Assembly (NCBI GenBank): GCA_027924585.1
Contig: BSBM01001067.1
Span: forward strand, 994,001-1,058,000
DNA length: 64,000 nt
Direction: 5' to 3'
Origin: Larix kaempferi
Lineage: Eukaryota > Streptophyta > Pinopsida > Pinales > Pinaceae
Below, one piece after another: positions 45,142 through 57,466 of this stretch. The notes below the pieces were generated by a model. That model was not told the DNA's origin, did no database searches, and was given only the letters and a program-made list of their open reading frames with translations. Made by a program: the position numbers and the translations under genes. Positions within the stretch are counted from its first letter, which is position 1. Each line of letters begins with the position of its first letter.

Positions 45142-47363
45142 TGTAATACCCTGGTTGTTAAGCCTTGGACATATGTTATTATTTTGTTATTATTGGGCAC
45201 TAGGTGCCGGGACTATGGACTTTGGACATTAATATTATTATTGTTATTGTTGTTTAATTAAATAACTAGTTCAACATCGACAACTAACGAGAATGGGGGC
45301 CATGGATTCCACTTGTGGAGGGGTTGGGGACTAGGAGTTGTGTCTCTCCCTAACAACACTCTTTGTTTCCTATTTTATTATTATTTTAGCCTCTGTTGAT
45401 ACAATCGAGCCTAATTCATGATTTAGTGAGCCTTCCTTGTTGAATGTGTCCCCTTTGATGCTTTTGTAACTCTTTTTTGAAAGTTACACTTGGTTTGTAA
45501 CCCCTACTTGCACAAGTGCACCCTCACTGGCTATTTTTAGCTGGGACATTTGAAAAGTGTAACTCCCCTCTCTATTTTACCTTTTGCTATTATGGGAAAG
45601 GGAAACCTCTCATTGTAACCTCCCTCTCATGAATTGAGTAGCCCCCAATAAATTTGAGTTATCTCTCTTGGAATTGGAGTTACATCCTTGGGAATTTGAA
45701 TGGCTACAAAAGGATTGGAAAGGGGCTCTCTTTCATTCTTCTTCTTCTCTCTCTGAGCTCTCCAGTGTAGTGGAATGCTCTCTTGTGTTGGTAAATACAT
45801 GCTCTCGAGGAGGATATACATTGTATTGCAAAAGATTGAAGGCCTTGTAATGAGGTTTGTAGATCCTGTAATGGGGATTGAAGATTGACTGTGCAGAACA
45901 CAACATGAGTCCTTGTCCCATTGCTTGTCCCTGTCCGGATATTTGCACGTGAATCCCGATGGTGGATATTGATGTCTTGAGGGACTGTGTGGTGAAGGAA
46001 ATCCCGTTGCACCAAGTAGCGTAGATGGAAGGGAAAGTTTAGATGGAGAGATGTGTAGTTGCGGTTTCTGACATTGTGGAAAGGGCACAACCATATGTCA
46101 TGGTTCACTTATTTCTGATGATTTTTGGGTTGTGAGACCCACTCCATTGCGTCCAAAGTGATGTTTCTAGTAAGTAATAGTTTTTTTTTTAAAATTGAAA
46201 AAGCTTTATGTATGACTAAGATATGGTCATTTTGATGTGGCAGGGTTTTCTCATAGCGTTGAGAAGAGCACATACATACCTTATGGTTTAGATGTGTGTG
46301 AGCATTTGTGGGTTGTGAGACCTGTTCCATTACATCTGGAGCAATGTTTCCAGTAAGGAATACCTTTTGTTTCATTGAAAAAGCTTTCCATATGACTGCA
46401 TACGGTTGTTTTTATGTGGCAGTGTTTTCGGTATTGAGATGAGCACACCATACCTATCGGTTTGAAAGTACCTCTCCTATGGATCTATGGCCTCATCCTT
46501 GGGGGTGACTGTTATGTTGAAATATGCATGAGCATGGAATGTCTATGGCAGGGTGGAACGTTGTCTTGTTGAAGCTAGTTACCCATGATTGAGATGAGTA
46601 TTTTATTATATGATTGTTTACCGCATTTTCGATAATATATGTGCTCATAGATTTGTTTGCTTATGATTTGTATGGCTGTAGGTGAAAGCCATGAGATATG
46701 ATTTTTAAATGGATGTAGATGACATCTTTCATATATCAATATTTTAATGTTGATATGGCTATGATTGGTAGTCGGTGATGAGTATTTTGTTATGTGTTTA
46801 TTTACTGCATTCTGATGTATGTGTGCTCTTGGATCCAGTTTTGCTTATGGTTTGTATGGTTGTATGCGACAACCATGGGATCTAACCTATTTATCAATTA
46901 TATGGCTGTAGATGACAGCCATCAGATCTGCTTTTGTTTATGTTAATATGGTTGTAGGTGGCAGCCAGTAGATTTGGTTTTCAACACTGTTAATATGGTT
47001 GATTGTGGCAACTTGTAGATCTAATTATTTACCTTGTTTATGGTAACTTGTAGATTTGCTTTTATCAATGCTTATATGGTTGAAATAGATTTATATATCA
47101 TGTTTAAGATCATGTTATTAACTAGCTCAGATCTGGTTGCAATTCATGCATGCATTTATCTTGCATAGTATGTGTATTGGGGAAATATATGCTTGTAATC
47201 TTGCATTTCATTTTAAAGAGGCTGAAAGTTTTATTTTAATTGGCTTGGTGGCTTGATGGGTTAGCCTTAGATAACCTTATTCTGTTGTACATTTACCTTG
47301 ATTCAATCTTCCCTTGGGTTTCCTCGTGACCTTGGCATTGGTTTTGGGATCGGGGACACTACA
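45142..47363 (+). repeat. 5' LTR, 2222 bp
   Basis: TG...CA ends, matched along its length by the 3' LTR at 51093-53288. Near 46671-47090 it holds repeated blocks of the form TATGGCTGTAGRTGRCAGCC, spaced roughly 45-100 bp. Confidence 0.92.
46671..47090 (+). repeat. Hairpin-type repeats in the LTR
   Basis: Imperfect repeats TATGG(C/T)TGTAGGTGRCAGCC. The best copy, GGCTGT-AGATG-ACAGCC at 46904-46920, is a perfect 6-bp stem with a 5-base loop. Related copies occur at about 46674, 46855, 46949 and, weaker, beyond. The same series lies in the 3' LTR at about 52597-53010. Confidence 0.65.
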
Positions 47364-47366
47364 AAG

Positions 47367-47379
47367 TGGTATCAGAGCT
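47367..47379 (+). promoter_or_regulatory. PBS of the LARD-like element
   Basis: TGGTATCAGAGCT begins three bases after the 5' LTR end. Complementary to initiator Met tRNA, as in chromoviruses. Confidence 0.9.
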
Positions 47380-48998
47380 TAGGTTTCAACACCGTGACTA
47401 TTGGGCCTTGTACAAATTTGAAACTTCGTGTATTTGATTTTGAAATTATGATGCATATGTTTTGAAAGAGATTTGTGGTGTGCTAACAATGGTTGATAAT
47501 GAACACATTATAGCCCTAGTTATGTCAGTTAATGAATGAACATGCAGTGTGGTTATTGACAATACAATCTTAAACCCCAAACAAAGTAATGAACACCTTC
47601 TGGCATCTAATGAGTGCTTAATGCACGTATGACATATAGTACGAATGAGTTAATAATATATGGCTGCTATAATAGAAATAAGTTATTATTTCTTATCTTA
47701 ATGATAAGTAAGCAATATGATTATTAATTGATAAAGTAAATAAGAAATCATTAATGGCGGTATATGGTTATGAGTATGGATGTAATACTATAGGGATATA
47801 GTATTATTATTATTAAATATTAATATGATTTATTAGGTGACATTTATACCCTATATGGATTTTGGATTTTTCTATTGATGGTATGTTTTTATAGGCTTAT
47901 TTATGCCACTTGGATAACAGTAGTTACATTGATAAGTAATTTGTATGTTTTTGAGAAATATGCCACTTGTCTTAATGGTGGTTTCATTTTCCTTTTTATT
48001 TCAATGTATGTGAGTAACTCCTCGTCTATTTTTTAGAAGAAAGCCACTTGTCTCAATGGTGGTTTCATTTTTCGTTTTTTTTTTTTTTTAATTTTTATAT
48101 ATGTGACATGTTTAATATAATTATTCTAGATTCCTCTCCTTATTTGAGGGGGGAATGGGCCACTTGCCCAAAGAATGGTATATATATATATTTATAATTG
48201 TAAATAAATATTATGTATATTGTTAAATATATATTTATATATTAATGATATGATGTATTTGTGTGTAAGTTGTATTAATATTATATATTTATGTAATATT
48301 ATGTATATATAATGATATAAATTATATACATATTAATGTAATGTACATATTGATATGTAATATATTGTATAATGTTATAATATATATATGTCGTTGTGTA
48401 TATATAATCATGTGTATATATTACTTAAATATTGTATAGGTATATACCCTATTGTTCTTCGAACCTATGTCTAAGGGCTTGACCGCATGTATGTATATAT
48501 TTATATTATTATTGTTGCCAACAATAGATTTGGAGGGCTTTGGATTCTTTGTATTATTTAAATGATTTGTTTGTTGAATAGCTGATTGTTGAGAGGGCAT
48601 AGCCCCCTTTGCTGCACTACACATCCATTAATAGTTTAATTGATTGGATGTGACAAGTGGTGAGGACGTCTCCCTCCTTAGTTGGTTTGTTATCTTGTTG
48701 TACTTGTGCTTGATGTTATAACAACAATAAGGGTGAATCACTCTTTAATTGAGATCTTGGTATGCATATTCTATATGTGTATTGTATGTGATGGCGGTGT
48801 GTATATTATATAGATATCAATGTAGTTATATATGATTAGAGTTTGTATGTATATGAAATAGTAATACATGTGACATAGTATAATGTAAATGATAATAATA
48901 GTTATGGTATGATTAATGTAGATATAATATAAATATATAATAGGTAATGCATGCATATATAATGTATAGTGTATAAATATGCAAGATGGTATTAATAG

Positions 48999-49050
<52 letters not shown>

Positions 49051-50817
49051 GATAATGATTTCTTTGCCCTTGCATTTATAAATATTGCATATGTATGGTG
49101 GTGAAGGGCCTATTCTTCTCACTGTTGTCTTGGATTGATTATTTTCTATAATTAATTGTGTTGGCATGGTTTGCGGGAAAATGGTTTATTCCCAACTTTA
49201 GTTGGATGTAATACATGTCCATGTCTAATATGCTTGTGAAATGATAATGAAATGCATATGATGGTAGAGAAAGGGTGCATCCCTATCATTGTCTTAGCTT
49301 GATAATTTTATTATATACTTGTAGTGTATGTCATGCGTGTGTAAGTAATTGCATACATATGTATTATGTGTTGGATGGATGGGTAATTGTATTTATATGT
49401 ACCATGTGTAGGATCTCTTAGATGTATTAATGTCGGAGAGAGGGCTTGGCCCTTTTCTTGTGATTGAATGCATATCTATGCATGGACAGATGTCTATGAT
49501 TCGGTTGGCTATGGGTTAATTGTCATCCACGTTGCTTTTGTTGTTAAGTCCCTTGCGTGGGATAAGGGATTGACCCTCTTGAGGTAAAGTATGCTATTAC
49601 TGCTTGGTAAACTGATGGATCGGTGTTAACTACATTTGTTGGCATGATAAGTTGATTGGGAACGGATTGCTTCCCTTGACATGTTTATGCATATTAAGTA
49701 GGCTTAAGTACTCTACCTATGAAAGTACTGTACCTATGAAGGATCAATTCCAAGTAGATCCTTGTGTTTCTTAGCTTGGGATGGATGTGGACTTAGTGTC
49801 CAGTTAATGAGAAGAATTCTTCGTCTTCCCTTGGTCCTAGTATAACATGGAACTTGGACACCCAATTTCCCTTGATTAGTGAAGTGTTCTTAAGTTGTGG
49901 CCTTGATGCATTAAAAGGCTTGTTAGGATGTATATGTAGTCCTTACACTTGATGATTTTATGTAAGTTGTTGGTTTTACCTAGCTTGGTATCTGCAAGAA
50001 TGTATGTGTTGGTATAATGATTAATGTTGTATGCATTAGCATGTGATCATGTTGTTGTGATGTACTTATTGTCCATACAAGTTATGGGTATGCATATGGT
50101 TACGTAAGTATGTTCTTATGTAGTTATGTTGTATGTGCATAGACTTTGTATCTATCTTATGATCACGTGAATAGGTGTACATCATCGTAAATGCATTTAA
50201 GTTATGATAGTACTATGAAGGAAACATGCATCATGGGTGTATATGATAATTGATGTTCTAATGGTTATGAATGTATAATAACGCATATATAACCATGATA
50301 ATCCTATAGAAATAATGCTTATGTGGCTTGTTAGTCTAGTCCTTAATCCTGTAATAATGCCCGATGGTCATCCTTCTTTTGTAAAGGCATGATTGATAAA
50401 TGAATGAAGTTATGTGTCTCAGTTTGACTTGATTAGTAGGGACATGATAGTCCTATGTGTTATCATTGGGTGAGGCTTAGCCTCTATAATAGAAATGCAT
50501 ATGTCTTTATGATTGTAAAGAGTCAATGTTAATGGTTAGAATATGCTTTTATAGCTTAATGCTTGTAATTACTATGTTAAGGACTAGTATCTATGTTGTA
50601 GCTAGTCATCACTAAAAGTTATTAATGCTCATGTGGAATGTGTGATATAGCTATGGGGATATAGACTATCTGTACATTATGCAAGATACCATGGATAGGT
50701 CCCGTTGCATATGAACTTGCCTTGTCTGCTTGCATAAAAGTGCATAATGTATTTCATGTATCTTTGTTGAAAAAGTATATCTCTAATGATAATCATGTGA
50801 TTGATTGAAATGTGATT
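47380..50817 (+). other. Coding-poor interior of the LARD-like element
   Basis: Very AT-rich, dominated by TATATA, TGTAT and ATGTAT words, with (TA)n at about 49002-49047. No frame carries a retroelement domain. This may be an expanded spacer replacing gag-pol rather than decayed gag-pol. Confidence 0.6.
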
Positions 50818-51006
50818 AAGGTGGAACCGGAAGGGGATTTTCCGGTACAACCAGTTTCCATATTGGGTAGAAAAGCCAAGGCGATCCAGAATTGAGTGAT
50901 CAAGCAGGTAAAGGTCCAATGGACCCATTATAGTCTTGTTGATGCTACTTAGGAGATAGAAGATGCTATGAAGGAGGCATACCCTCATCTTTTCAAAAAT
51001 GCGTGA
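50818..51006 (+). pseudogene. Chromodomain remnant at the pol C-terminus
   Basis: 63 codons in one frame with two internal stops. The text VQPVSILGRKAKAIQN, VIKQVKVQWTHYSLVDAT, EIEDAMKEAYPHLF follows the C-terminal chromodomain of plant chromoviruses (usual form ILxRxVxxLRN, VKVLWxxxxxEEATWE, MRKxYPHLF). This domain guides integration to heterochromatin. The stops TGA and TAG replace an Arg-like and a Trp codon. It lies about 87 bp before the 3' LTR, the normal place, and is the only sign of which lineage the element came from. Confidence 0.72.
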
Positions 51007-51078
51007 AGGCATGCATGGATAAAGGCATGCATGAAGGCATGTATGGATAAGTATGCATTGAGGATGGTGCATTGTTTT

Positions 51079-51092
51079 AAGGGGGAGGGGGA
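51079..51092 (+). promoter_or_regulatory. Polypurine tract
   Basis: AAGGGGGAGGGGGA directly before the TG of the 3' LTR; primer site for plus-strand DNA synthesis. Confidence 0.85.
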
Positions 51093-53288
51093 TGTAATAC
51101 CCCGGTTGTTAAGCCTCAGATATATGTTATTATTTTGTTATTGTTGGGAACTAGGTGTCGGGAATATGGACTTTGGACACTATTATTATTGTTGTTGTCG
51201 TTGTTTAATTAAATTACTAGCTCAATATGGACAACTAACGAGAATGGGCGGCCATAGATCCCACCTGTGAGGGGTTGGGGACTAGGAATTGTGGCTCTCC
51301 CTAACAACACTCTTTGTTTCCTATTTTTTATTATTATGTTAGCCTATGTTGGTAAAATTGATCCTAATTCATGATTTAGTGATCCTTCCTTGTCGAATGT
51401 GTCCCCTTTGTTGCTTTTGTAACTCCTTTTCGAAGGTTACACTTGGTTTGCAACACCCACTTGCACAAGTGCACCCTTACTGGCTATTTTTAGTCGAGAC
51501 ATTTGAAAAGTGTAACTCCCCTCTCTATTTCACCTTTTTCTATTATGGGAAAGGGAATCTCGAATTGTAACCTCCCTCTCATGAATTAAGTAACTCCTAG
51601 TAAATTTGAGTTACCTCTCTTGGAATTGGGGATACTTCCTTGGGAATTCGAATGGCTATAGAAGGATTGGAAAAGGGATTTCTTTCATTCTTCTTATTCT
51701 CTCTCTGATCTCTCCCATGTAGTGGAATGCTCTCAAGGAGGATATGCATTGTATTGGAGAAGATTGAAGGCCTTGTAATGAGGTTTGAAGACCCTGCAAT
51801 GGGGATTGAAGATTGACTGTGTAGAACACAACACGAGTCATTGTCCTATTGCTTATCCTCGTTTGAATATCTGCACGTGAAGCTCGATGGTAGATGGTGA
51901 TGTCCCGAGGGACTGTGTGGTGAAGGTAATCCCATTGCACCAGGTAGTGTAGATGGAAGTGAAAGTTTAGATGGAGAAAGGTGTAGTTGTGGTTTCTGAC
52001 AGTGTGGAAATGGCGCAACCATATGTTCTGGTTCACCTATTTCTGATCATTTATGGGTTGTGAGACCCACTCCATTGCGTCCGGAGCAATGTTTCCAGTG
52101 AGAAATACTTTTTTTTTCATTGAAAAAGCTTTCCATATGACTAAGATATGATCATTTTGGTGTGGTATGGTTTTCTCATGATGTTGAGAAGGGCACACAC
52201 ATACCTCCTGGTTCAGATGTTTCTAAGCATTTATGGGTTGTGAGACCTATTCCATTATGTTCGGAGTGATGTTTCCAGTAAGGAATACCTTTTGTTTCAT
52301 TGAAAAATCTTTCCATATGACTGAGATATAGTTGTTTTTGTGTGGCAGTGTTTCTGGTATTGAGATGAGTGCACCATATCTGTTGGTTTGAGAGTACCTC
52401 TCCTGTGGATCTATGGCCTGAACTTGGGGGTGACTGTCATGTTGAAATATGCATGAGCATGGAATGTCTATGGCAAGGTGGAACGTTGTCCTGTTGAAGC
52501 TAGTTGTCCATGATTGAGATGAGTATTTAATTATATGATTGTTTACTGCATTTTTGAAAATATATGTGCTTATAGATATGTTTGCTTATGATTTATATGG
52601 CTGTAGGTGACAACCATGAGATATGATTTTTATATGGATGTATATGAAATCTTTCATATAATAATCTTTTCATGTTGATATGGCTATGGTTGGTAGTCGG
52701 TGATGAGTATTTTGTTATGTGTTTATTCATTGCATTTTGATGTATGTGAGCTATTGGATCCGGTTTTGCTTATGGTTTGTATGGCTGTAGGTGGCAGCCA
52801 TGGGATCTGACCTATTTATCAATTATATAGCTGTAGATGGAAGCCATAGTATCTACTTTTTTTATGTTAATATTGTTGTAGGTGGCGGTCAGTAGATTTG
52901 GTTTTCAACACTATTAATATGGTTGATTGTGGTAGCTTATAGATCTAATTATTTACCTTGTTTATGGTAGCTCGTAGATATGATTTTATCAGTGTTTATA
53001 TGGTTGAAATAGAATGATATATCATGTTTAAGATCATGTTAATAACTGGCTCATATCTGCTTGCAATTCATGCATGCATTTACCTTGAATAGTATGTGTA
53101 TTGGGGAAAGATATGCATTGTAATCTTGTATTTCATTTTAAAGAGGCTGGAAGTTTTATTTTAATTGGTTTGTTGGCATGATGGCCTAGCCTTATATAAC
53201 CTTATTCTGATGTGCATTTACCTTGATTCAACCTTCTCTTGGGTTTCCTCGTGACCATGGCCTTGGTTTTTGGGTTGGGGACACTACA
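51093..53288 (+). repeat. 3' LTR, 2196 bp
   Basis: Matches the 5' LTR at 45142-47363 throughout and ends GGGGACACTACA, followed by the second AAATT. Confidence 0.92.
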
Positions 53289-53293
53289 AAATT

Positions 53294-53982
53294 ACATGTG
53301 GGCATAAAAAATGAGGTAAACAGGGGTTTATGGGAAAGTTCTCAATAATAAGAAATGGATCACATAATTGAAAAGAGTGCAAAATGAGGATTCTAACGGT
53401 GCAAACAATGTGTCAAACAGAGGTCGTATGAGGCCATACACATTGAAAGAAAATCGAGCTCGAATAGCTATAAAAGGGGACGTGGGTCGAACAACCCTAG
53501 GTATCATTTTCATTGTTCACCATTGGAGGAGCTTGTGGGGTCCATATCTTCATGCGATGGTTTCTTCCACTATGTCCGTCAAATTGGGATTCTGTGACTT
53601 ACAGGTTAGTGTTATCACCTTACCCTTCAATTTTATCCATTTAGTTTATGCATTTTGCCTTTCAAAGCATCGTGGGGAACCCCAAAGGTTGTTCCTTTCG
53701 AGGCTTTTCCCATGACCTTGGTCGTAGGGAAAGCTTGAACATGCATGACTAGGTCATGCTTGGCTAGGTGACAGGGGCGACCCTCGGTCACACTTATCTG
53801 AAGAAAAAGAGTGACCGGGGTTGCTAATTTTTCCCATCCCATTGTGACTAAGGTCACTCTTTTCCATGGGAAAAGCATGACTTTATCAATTGAATTTTGA
53901 GAGAAAAATGATGACTAACATCATAAACTTGTGATGAAGGATGAGGATAAACTAGAAGGAGAGGGATGTCTCTAGGTTGCAA
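53294..53982. other. Exon-like frame and hairpin, no assigned gene
   Basis: A 115-codon plus frame (53368-53715) contains a splice-donor-like CTTACAG/GTTAGT near 53605, but no family is recognised. A hairpin element lies at 53703-53876. Confidence 0.35.
53703..53876. repeat. 174-bp inverted-repeat element, MITE-like
   Basis: Perfect 12-bp ends GCTTTTCCCATG (53703-53714) and CATGGGAAAAGC (53865-53876). The interior has GCATGACTAGGTCATGC (7-bp inverted arms) and several GGTGAC/GTCACC words. No clear target duplication. Confidence 0.5.
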
Positions 53983-54615
53983 AGAGAGAATAGGGATGAC
54001 CCTTTGGTGAGGGATAGTCTCGCGAGATATGGGTTACTCAAGTTCCTTGAGAAACCCCTAATGAGGTTTGTGAGACTACTATTGACCAATATCATCAAGT
54101 ACCAAGAACTTGATGATGGGGCCTTAGTCAGATAAGGTGAGCCAATAGATTTCACCTTCCTAGATGTGTTCTTCATGAATTGACTCCCAATGCTAGGGGT
54201 CATTTGTGATACTCAGCCCCTGAAGCCACATGATATTGACATGGAGGATATCCTAGCCAAGCACTACAAGGATGGGGCATGAGTGGATGGTTCCTCCATA
54301 TTATTGACTAACATTGCTAACCTAGAGATGCAAGTAGTGACCACTCGCATCGTACAAGTACTGGGGTCGAGCGATACCCATAAGATCTCTAGTGGTTAGA
54401 TGATGATTGTGGAGTAAGTGATGAGTGGGACCTACTTTGGGTGGGCCTAGGTTTTCTTGACCGCGGTTGGGTGATAGGTAAACCGTCACAGTCGACAGGG
54501 AGGTGACTTTGGGCAGGTACTGACACTGAACCCTCACATCATTGCCCAAGATGGGGGGAGTATGAGCCCTGGATGTGACGATGGTGGAGATGATGGTACA
54601 GGGTAGAGGCAATGT
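53983..54615 (+). pseudogene. Decayed unknown gene, left part (possibly plant mobile domain-like)
   Basis: One plus-strand frame from 53983 reads coherent protein for about 150 codons with stops only at likely Arg, Trp or Gln codons: DDPLVRDSLARYGLLKFLEK, RFVRLLLTNIIKYQELDDG, then EPIDFTFLDVFFM, LPMLGVICDTQPL, DIDMEDILAKHY, VVTTRIVQVLGSSDTHKISS. The block FTFLDVFFM-x-x-LPMLGV resembles the TLxDVxxLxGLPxxG signature of the plant mobile domain, but that match is weak. The gene is cut at 54615 by a solo LTR. At least seven stops make it a pseudogene. Confidence 0.5.
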
Positions 54616-56849
54616 TGTAATGCCTCTCAAGGGCATTAAGAATTTTAATCTAAATAAACATCTATTTTCTTTTCATTCTAGAAATGCATAAGATTATTAA
54701 TACAATCTCAAATGGTGGATTTCTTAACTGTATGACTGAACAACCTATAACCATCATGTAACCATAGCAACATATAAGAAATTTACAACATCATATAAAC
54801 AATTTAAATTCACAAGAAAATACCTTGTTATAAGAATGGTGACAAAGTCCAAACTGAGCAAGCTTCCATCTTCATCTCGAGTTGCTTCTATCTTCATTGC
54901 CCAAAGCGGAACCACAGTTTTACCTCCAAGCCAACTAGGGGCCTAGTCGGCTCCCTAGCCCTAAGAAGCCATCGAATGGTCCCATCCAAATGGCCTCCTG
55001 TCCCTCCGTGCCCGAGACCCCCAAAGAACAAAATAGTGATGCACCAATACGCTATGTATCAAATCTTCCAAGAGTTCTCAAACTCTTCCAAGTCTTCCAA
55101 CTTCTCATACCCCAAAATATCCAAAATTTCCCATCCTAGAAAAACTCTCACCCAAAATATCCTCCAAGAGTAAAAGAACCTCCCTCCTTCCACTCTCAAG
55201 TCTCCTATTTATATCAAAACTCCTCATCATCTTCCTCATACATCAATAAATTCCAATAAAGTAATAATCATCAACCAATAAATTCATTTTCTCCAAAAAT
55301 AGCAATTTGATTTAAATAATTAAAATATTAATAAACATGGTTGCAAAGTCTCACTTGTCATGCTTCCATCTTAATGCAACTATGACAACTCTTTTCTAAA
55401 AATGTGTGCAAATCCTATCTATCCATTTATTTATATTATCCTTTCATTCATAAGTCAAATAAGATATTTTCATATACTATATTATACTATAAGATATTTT
55501 ATATATCTATATAATTATATATGTCATTAAATAATACAAACAATTTATATAAATCTAAAACATTTTTGACAAGTCAACAAACTCATATTTGCAACACACA
55601 AGTAATACTTTCAAAAATTCATCAACCAAGCTACTATTAACTAATATAACCATATTAATTTATTCATCGATCGACCAATCATAGTAATGTACTCACGAAT
55701 TGGCGTATGCATGGCCAGTGCACACGTCTTAAGTGTGGGTACTAATAATCACATTTAATGCTCCTAATAGATCATTATTACATGCTCGCAAACAACATAT
55801 AGAAGAACGATTAAACAATGCATCATTCATCATTCATAATCATTCATACAGAAGCAATAAGACAGAATTAGATAAACATAATGATGAAATCAAGCATATA
55901 ATCACGATGGTTAATAACAATCAAGAACACCATCCAATCCATCATTGGTCCCATCCATCCCATTAGTACTCCAACCCCCTAATCACCACTACTTCCACTC
56001 CTGCCCTCACCATCTCGTCCTATGCTGCAATATATTATGGCGTCGACTACACGACCTAACCACATATAGAACTTGTAAGCGGAAGTGTCGATCAACTACA
56101 TCGATCAAGCTTCCCCAACAGGCATCCGCTAGTCATCATCACACATCTAGGGGAGCGTGAGCAGCACAACCCTCCCACGACTCCAAGTTTCGGGAGATAA
56201 ATGATGGGAAATGCCTCCACCCCCTGATAGTACTAGGGTCAACACCCTACATCAACCATACTGTGCCATCACTGTTCTAAGGGGTCCCGTCATTGTACAA
56301 CCACTTTGGGCAAGTCACAATTCTTGTCTAAACTCACACTCACCCACAAGTCATAGAAATATTGGAATTCACATTTAAATAGCATGAAAAGTTGATATAA
56401 CATCATTATCCGCCTGATCTTGTGCCCCTTGTCACTATAGGAATCCACCTATCTCATAGCCAATCAACATATGGAATAGTTCATCATTAACATGAAACTC
56501 GTGTATAGGCATACCCAACTCTTTCAAGTGTTAATTCATATCAATAAAACGAAATTCAAATAGAATCATGTAAGTTCTTTCTGCAACCAAACTAAATTAG
56601 CATTCCACATATTGATATTCCATATTCAATTTTGCATGTTCAAATGAAATAACATATTCATTGTCATTAATAAATTAAAACAATAGATTCCATTTACCAT
56701 CCACACCTCAGAGGAGTACATATGTCCACATAACAATAATCTTAATCAATTAATCTTAGTCAAACTGATAATAAACAAATAAAATGCTAAGCTGATTCAC
56801 ATTAGAGTTATTTATTTATTTAATAGTTGTCAAAATATGGGGCGTTACA
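54616..56849 (-). mobile_element. Solo LTR, near-TSD AATGT/AATGC
   Basis: 2234 bp with ends TGTAATGCC (54616) and GGCGTTACA (56849), inverted repeats with one mismatch in nine. It is flanked by AATGT (54611-54615) and AATGC (56850-56854), differing at the last base. No internal domain is present. Minus orientation is inferred because that strand begins TGTAACGCCCC like the LTR read from 24684, with which it shares the 56040-56310 block. It interrupts the decayed gene flanking it. Confidence 0.78.
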
Positions 56850-56854
56850 AATGC

Positions 56855-57466
56855 TGTGGGAAACCTCTTCGGCTAGGGATTATTCACCTAGTGGTTGTCA
56901 AGGTCTACTTGTACATTGGGATGGACTTCTAAGGAGAGGTAAAGATACCACAACCACCTGCCTAGGCATGGGGGCCAGATGGTATGTATGGTTATGCATT
57001 GTTGTTTTTGTAGTCGTGTTTACATACTAAGGTAAACGGTATCTAGATTGTTTTATGTGATACATGGTACTAATTACTCATCATATATGTGTGTGCATAT
57101 GTGGAACCTATGCCCATAGTGGGTTTTCAACATCGACAAGGTGGAGTTGAGGGGTTTGATCTTACCCCTCGTGCATATACGTGATGATAATGGAGGGGCT
57201 GAGGCCACCCTGGAGGGATTGTGTCAAGACATAAACCGTTGTTGGAGGGCATTAGTGATGATGGGTGACATCATCTGAATGACGAGTTGATCGCTATGTG
57301 CTACGAGGTGCCACCGAAGTGGCGCATGACCATGTGGTAGATAGTTGCATCCGCCTAGGGTATATGTGATATGACAAGTGGGAATGTTCCCCACATGGCT
57401 AAGGAGGAGGATACTGATGAGGATCACTCTGATGGCTCTAGTGATTATTATTCTAATGATGGGTAG
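56855..57466 (+). pseudogene. Decayed unknown gene, right part with acidic tail
   Basis: From about 57119 one frame gives FQHRQGGVEGFDLTPRAYT, then after stops HHLNDELIAMCYEVPPKWRMTMW, ICDMTSGNVPHMAKEEDTDED and an acidic Ser/Asp-rich tail ending in TAG at 57464-57466. The tail and stop look like the natural C-terminus. The stops are TGA/TAG/TAA in Arg, Trp or Gln context, the same decay as the left part. The first 260 bases after the solo LTR are less clear. No zinc or catalytic motif is visible. Confidence 0.5.

Larger units (their letters stand above)
45142..53288 (+). mobile_element. LARD-like gypsy LTR element, TSD AAATT
   Basis: Complete element of 8147 bp. Long LTRs (45142-47363 and 51093-53288) start TGTAATACCC and end GGGACACTACA or near. 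AAATT flanks it at 45137-45141 and 53289-53293. A PBS follows the left LTR and a purine tract precedes the right one. The 3.7-kb interior lacks gag, protease, RT and integrase; only a chromodomain remnant survives at 50818-51006. Long LTRs and a long non-coding interior fit a large retrotransposon derivative that moved with help from a chromovirus. The first 230 bases of the LTRs differ at about two dozen sites by eye, so the insertion is old. Confidence 0.92.

Noticed and set aside
45627-46108. Minus ORFs of 155 and 134 codons in the LTR
   Set aside because: They are inside the 2.2-kb LTR, recur in broken form in the other LTR (51656-52036) and show no domain.
48771-49167. Ile/Tyr-rich membrane-like small ORFs
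   Set aside because: They translate TA-rich simple sequence.
53368-53715. 115-codon ORF as first exon of the decayed gene at 53983
   Set aside because: A donor-like site exists, but no acceptor and no frame link could be shown.
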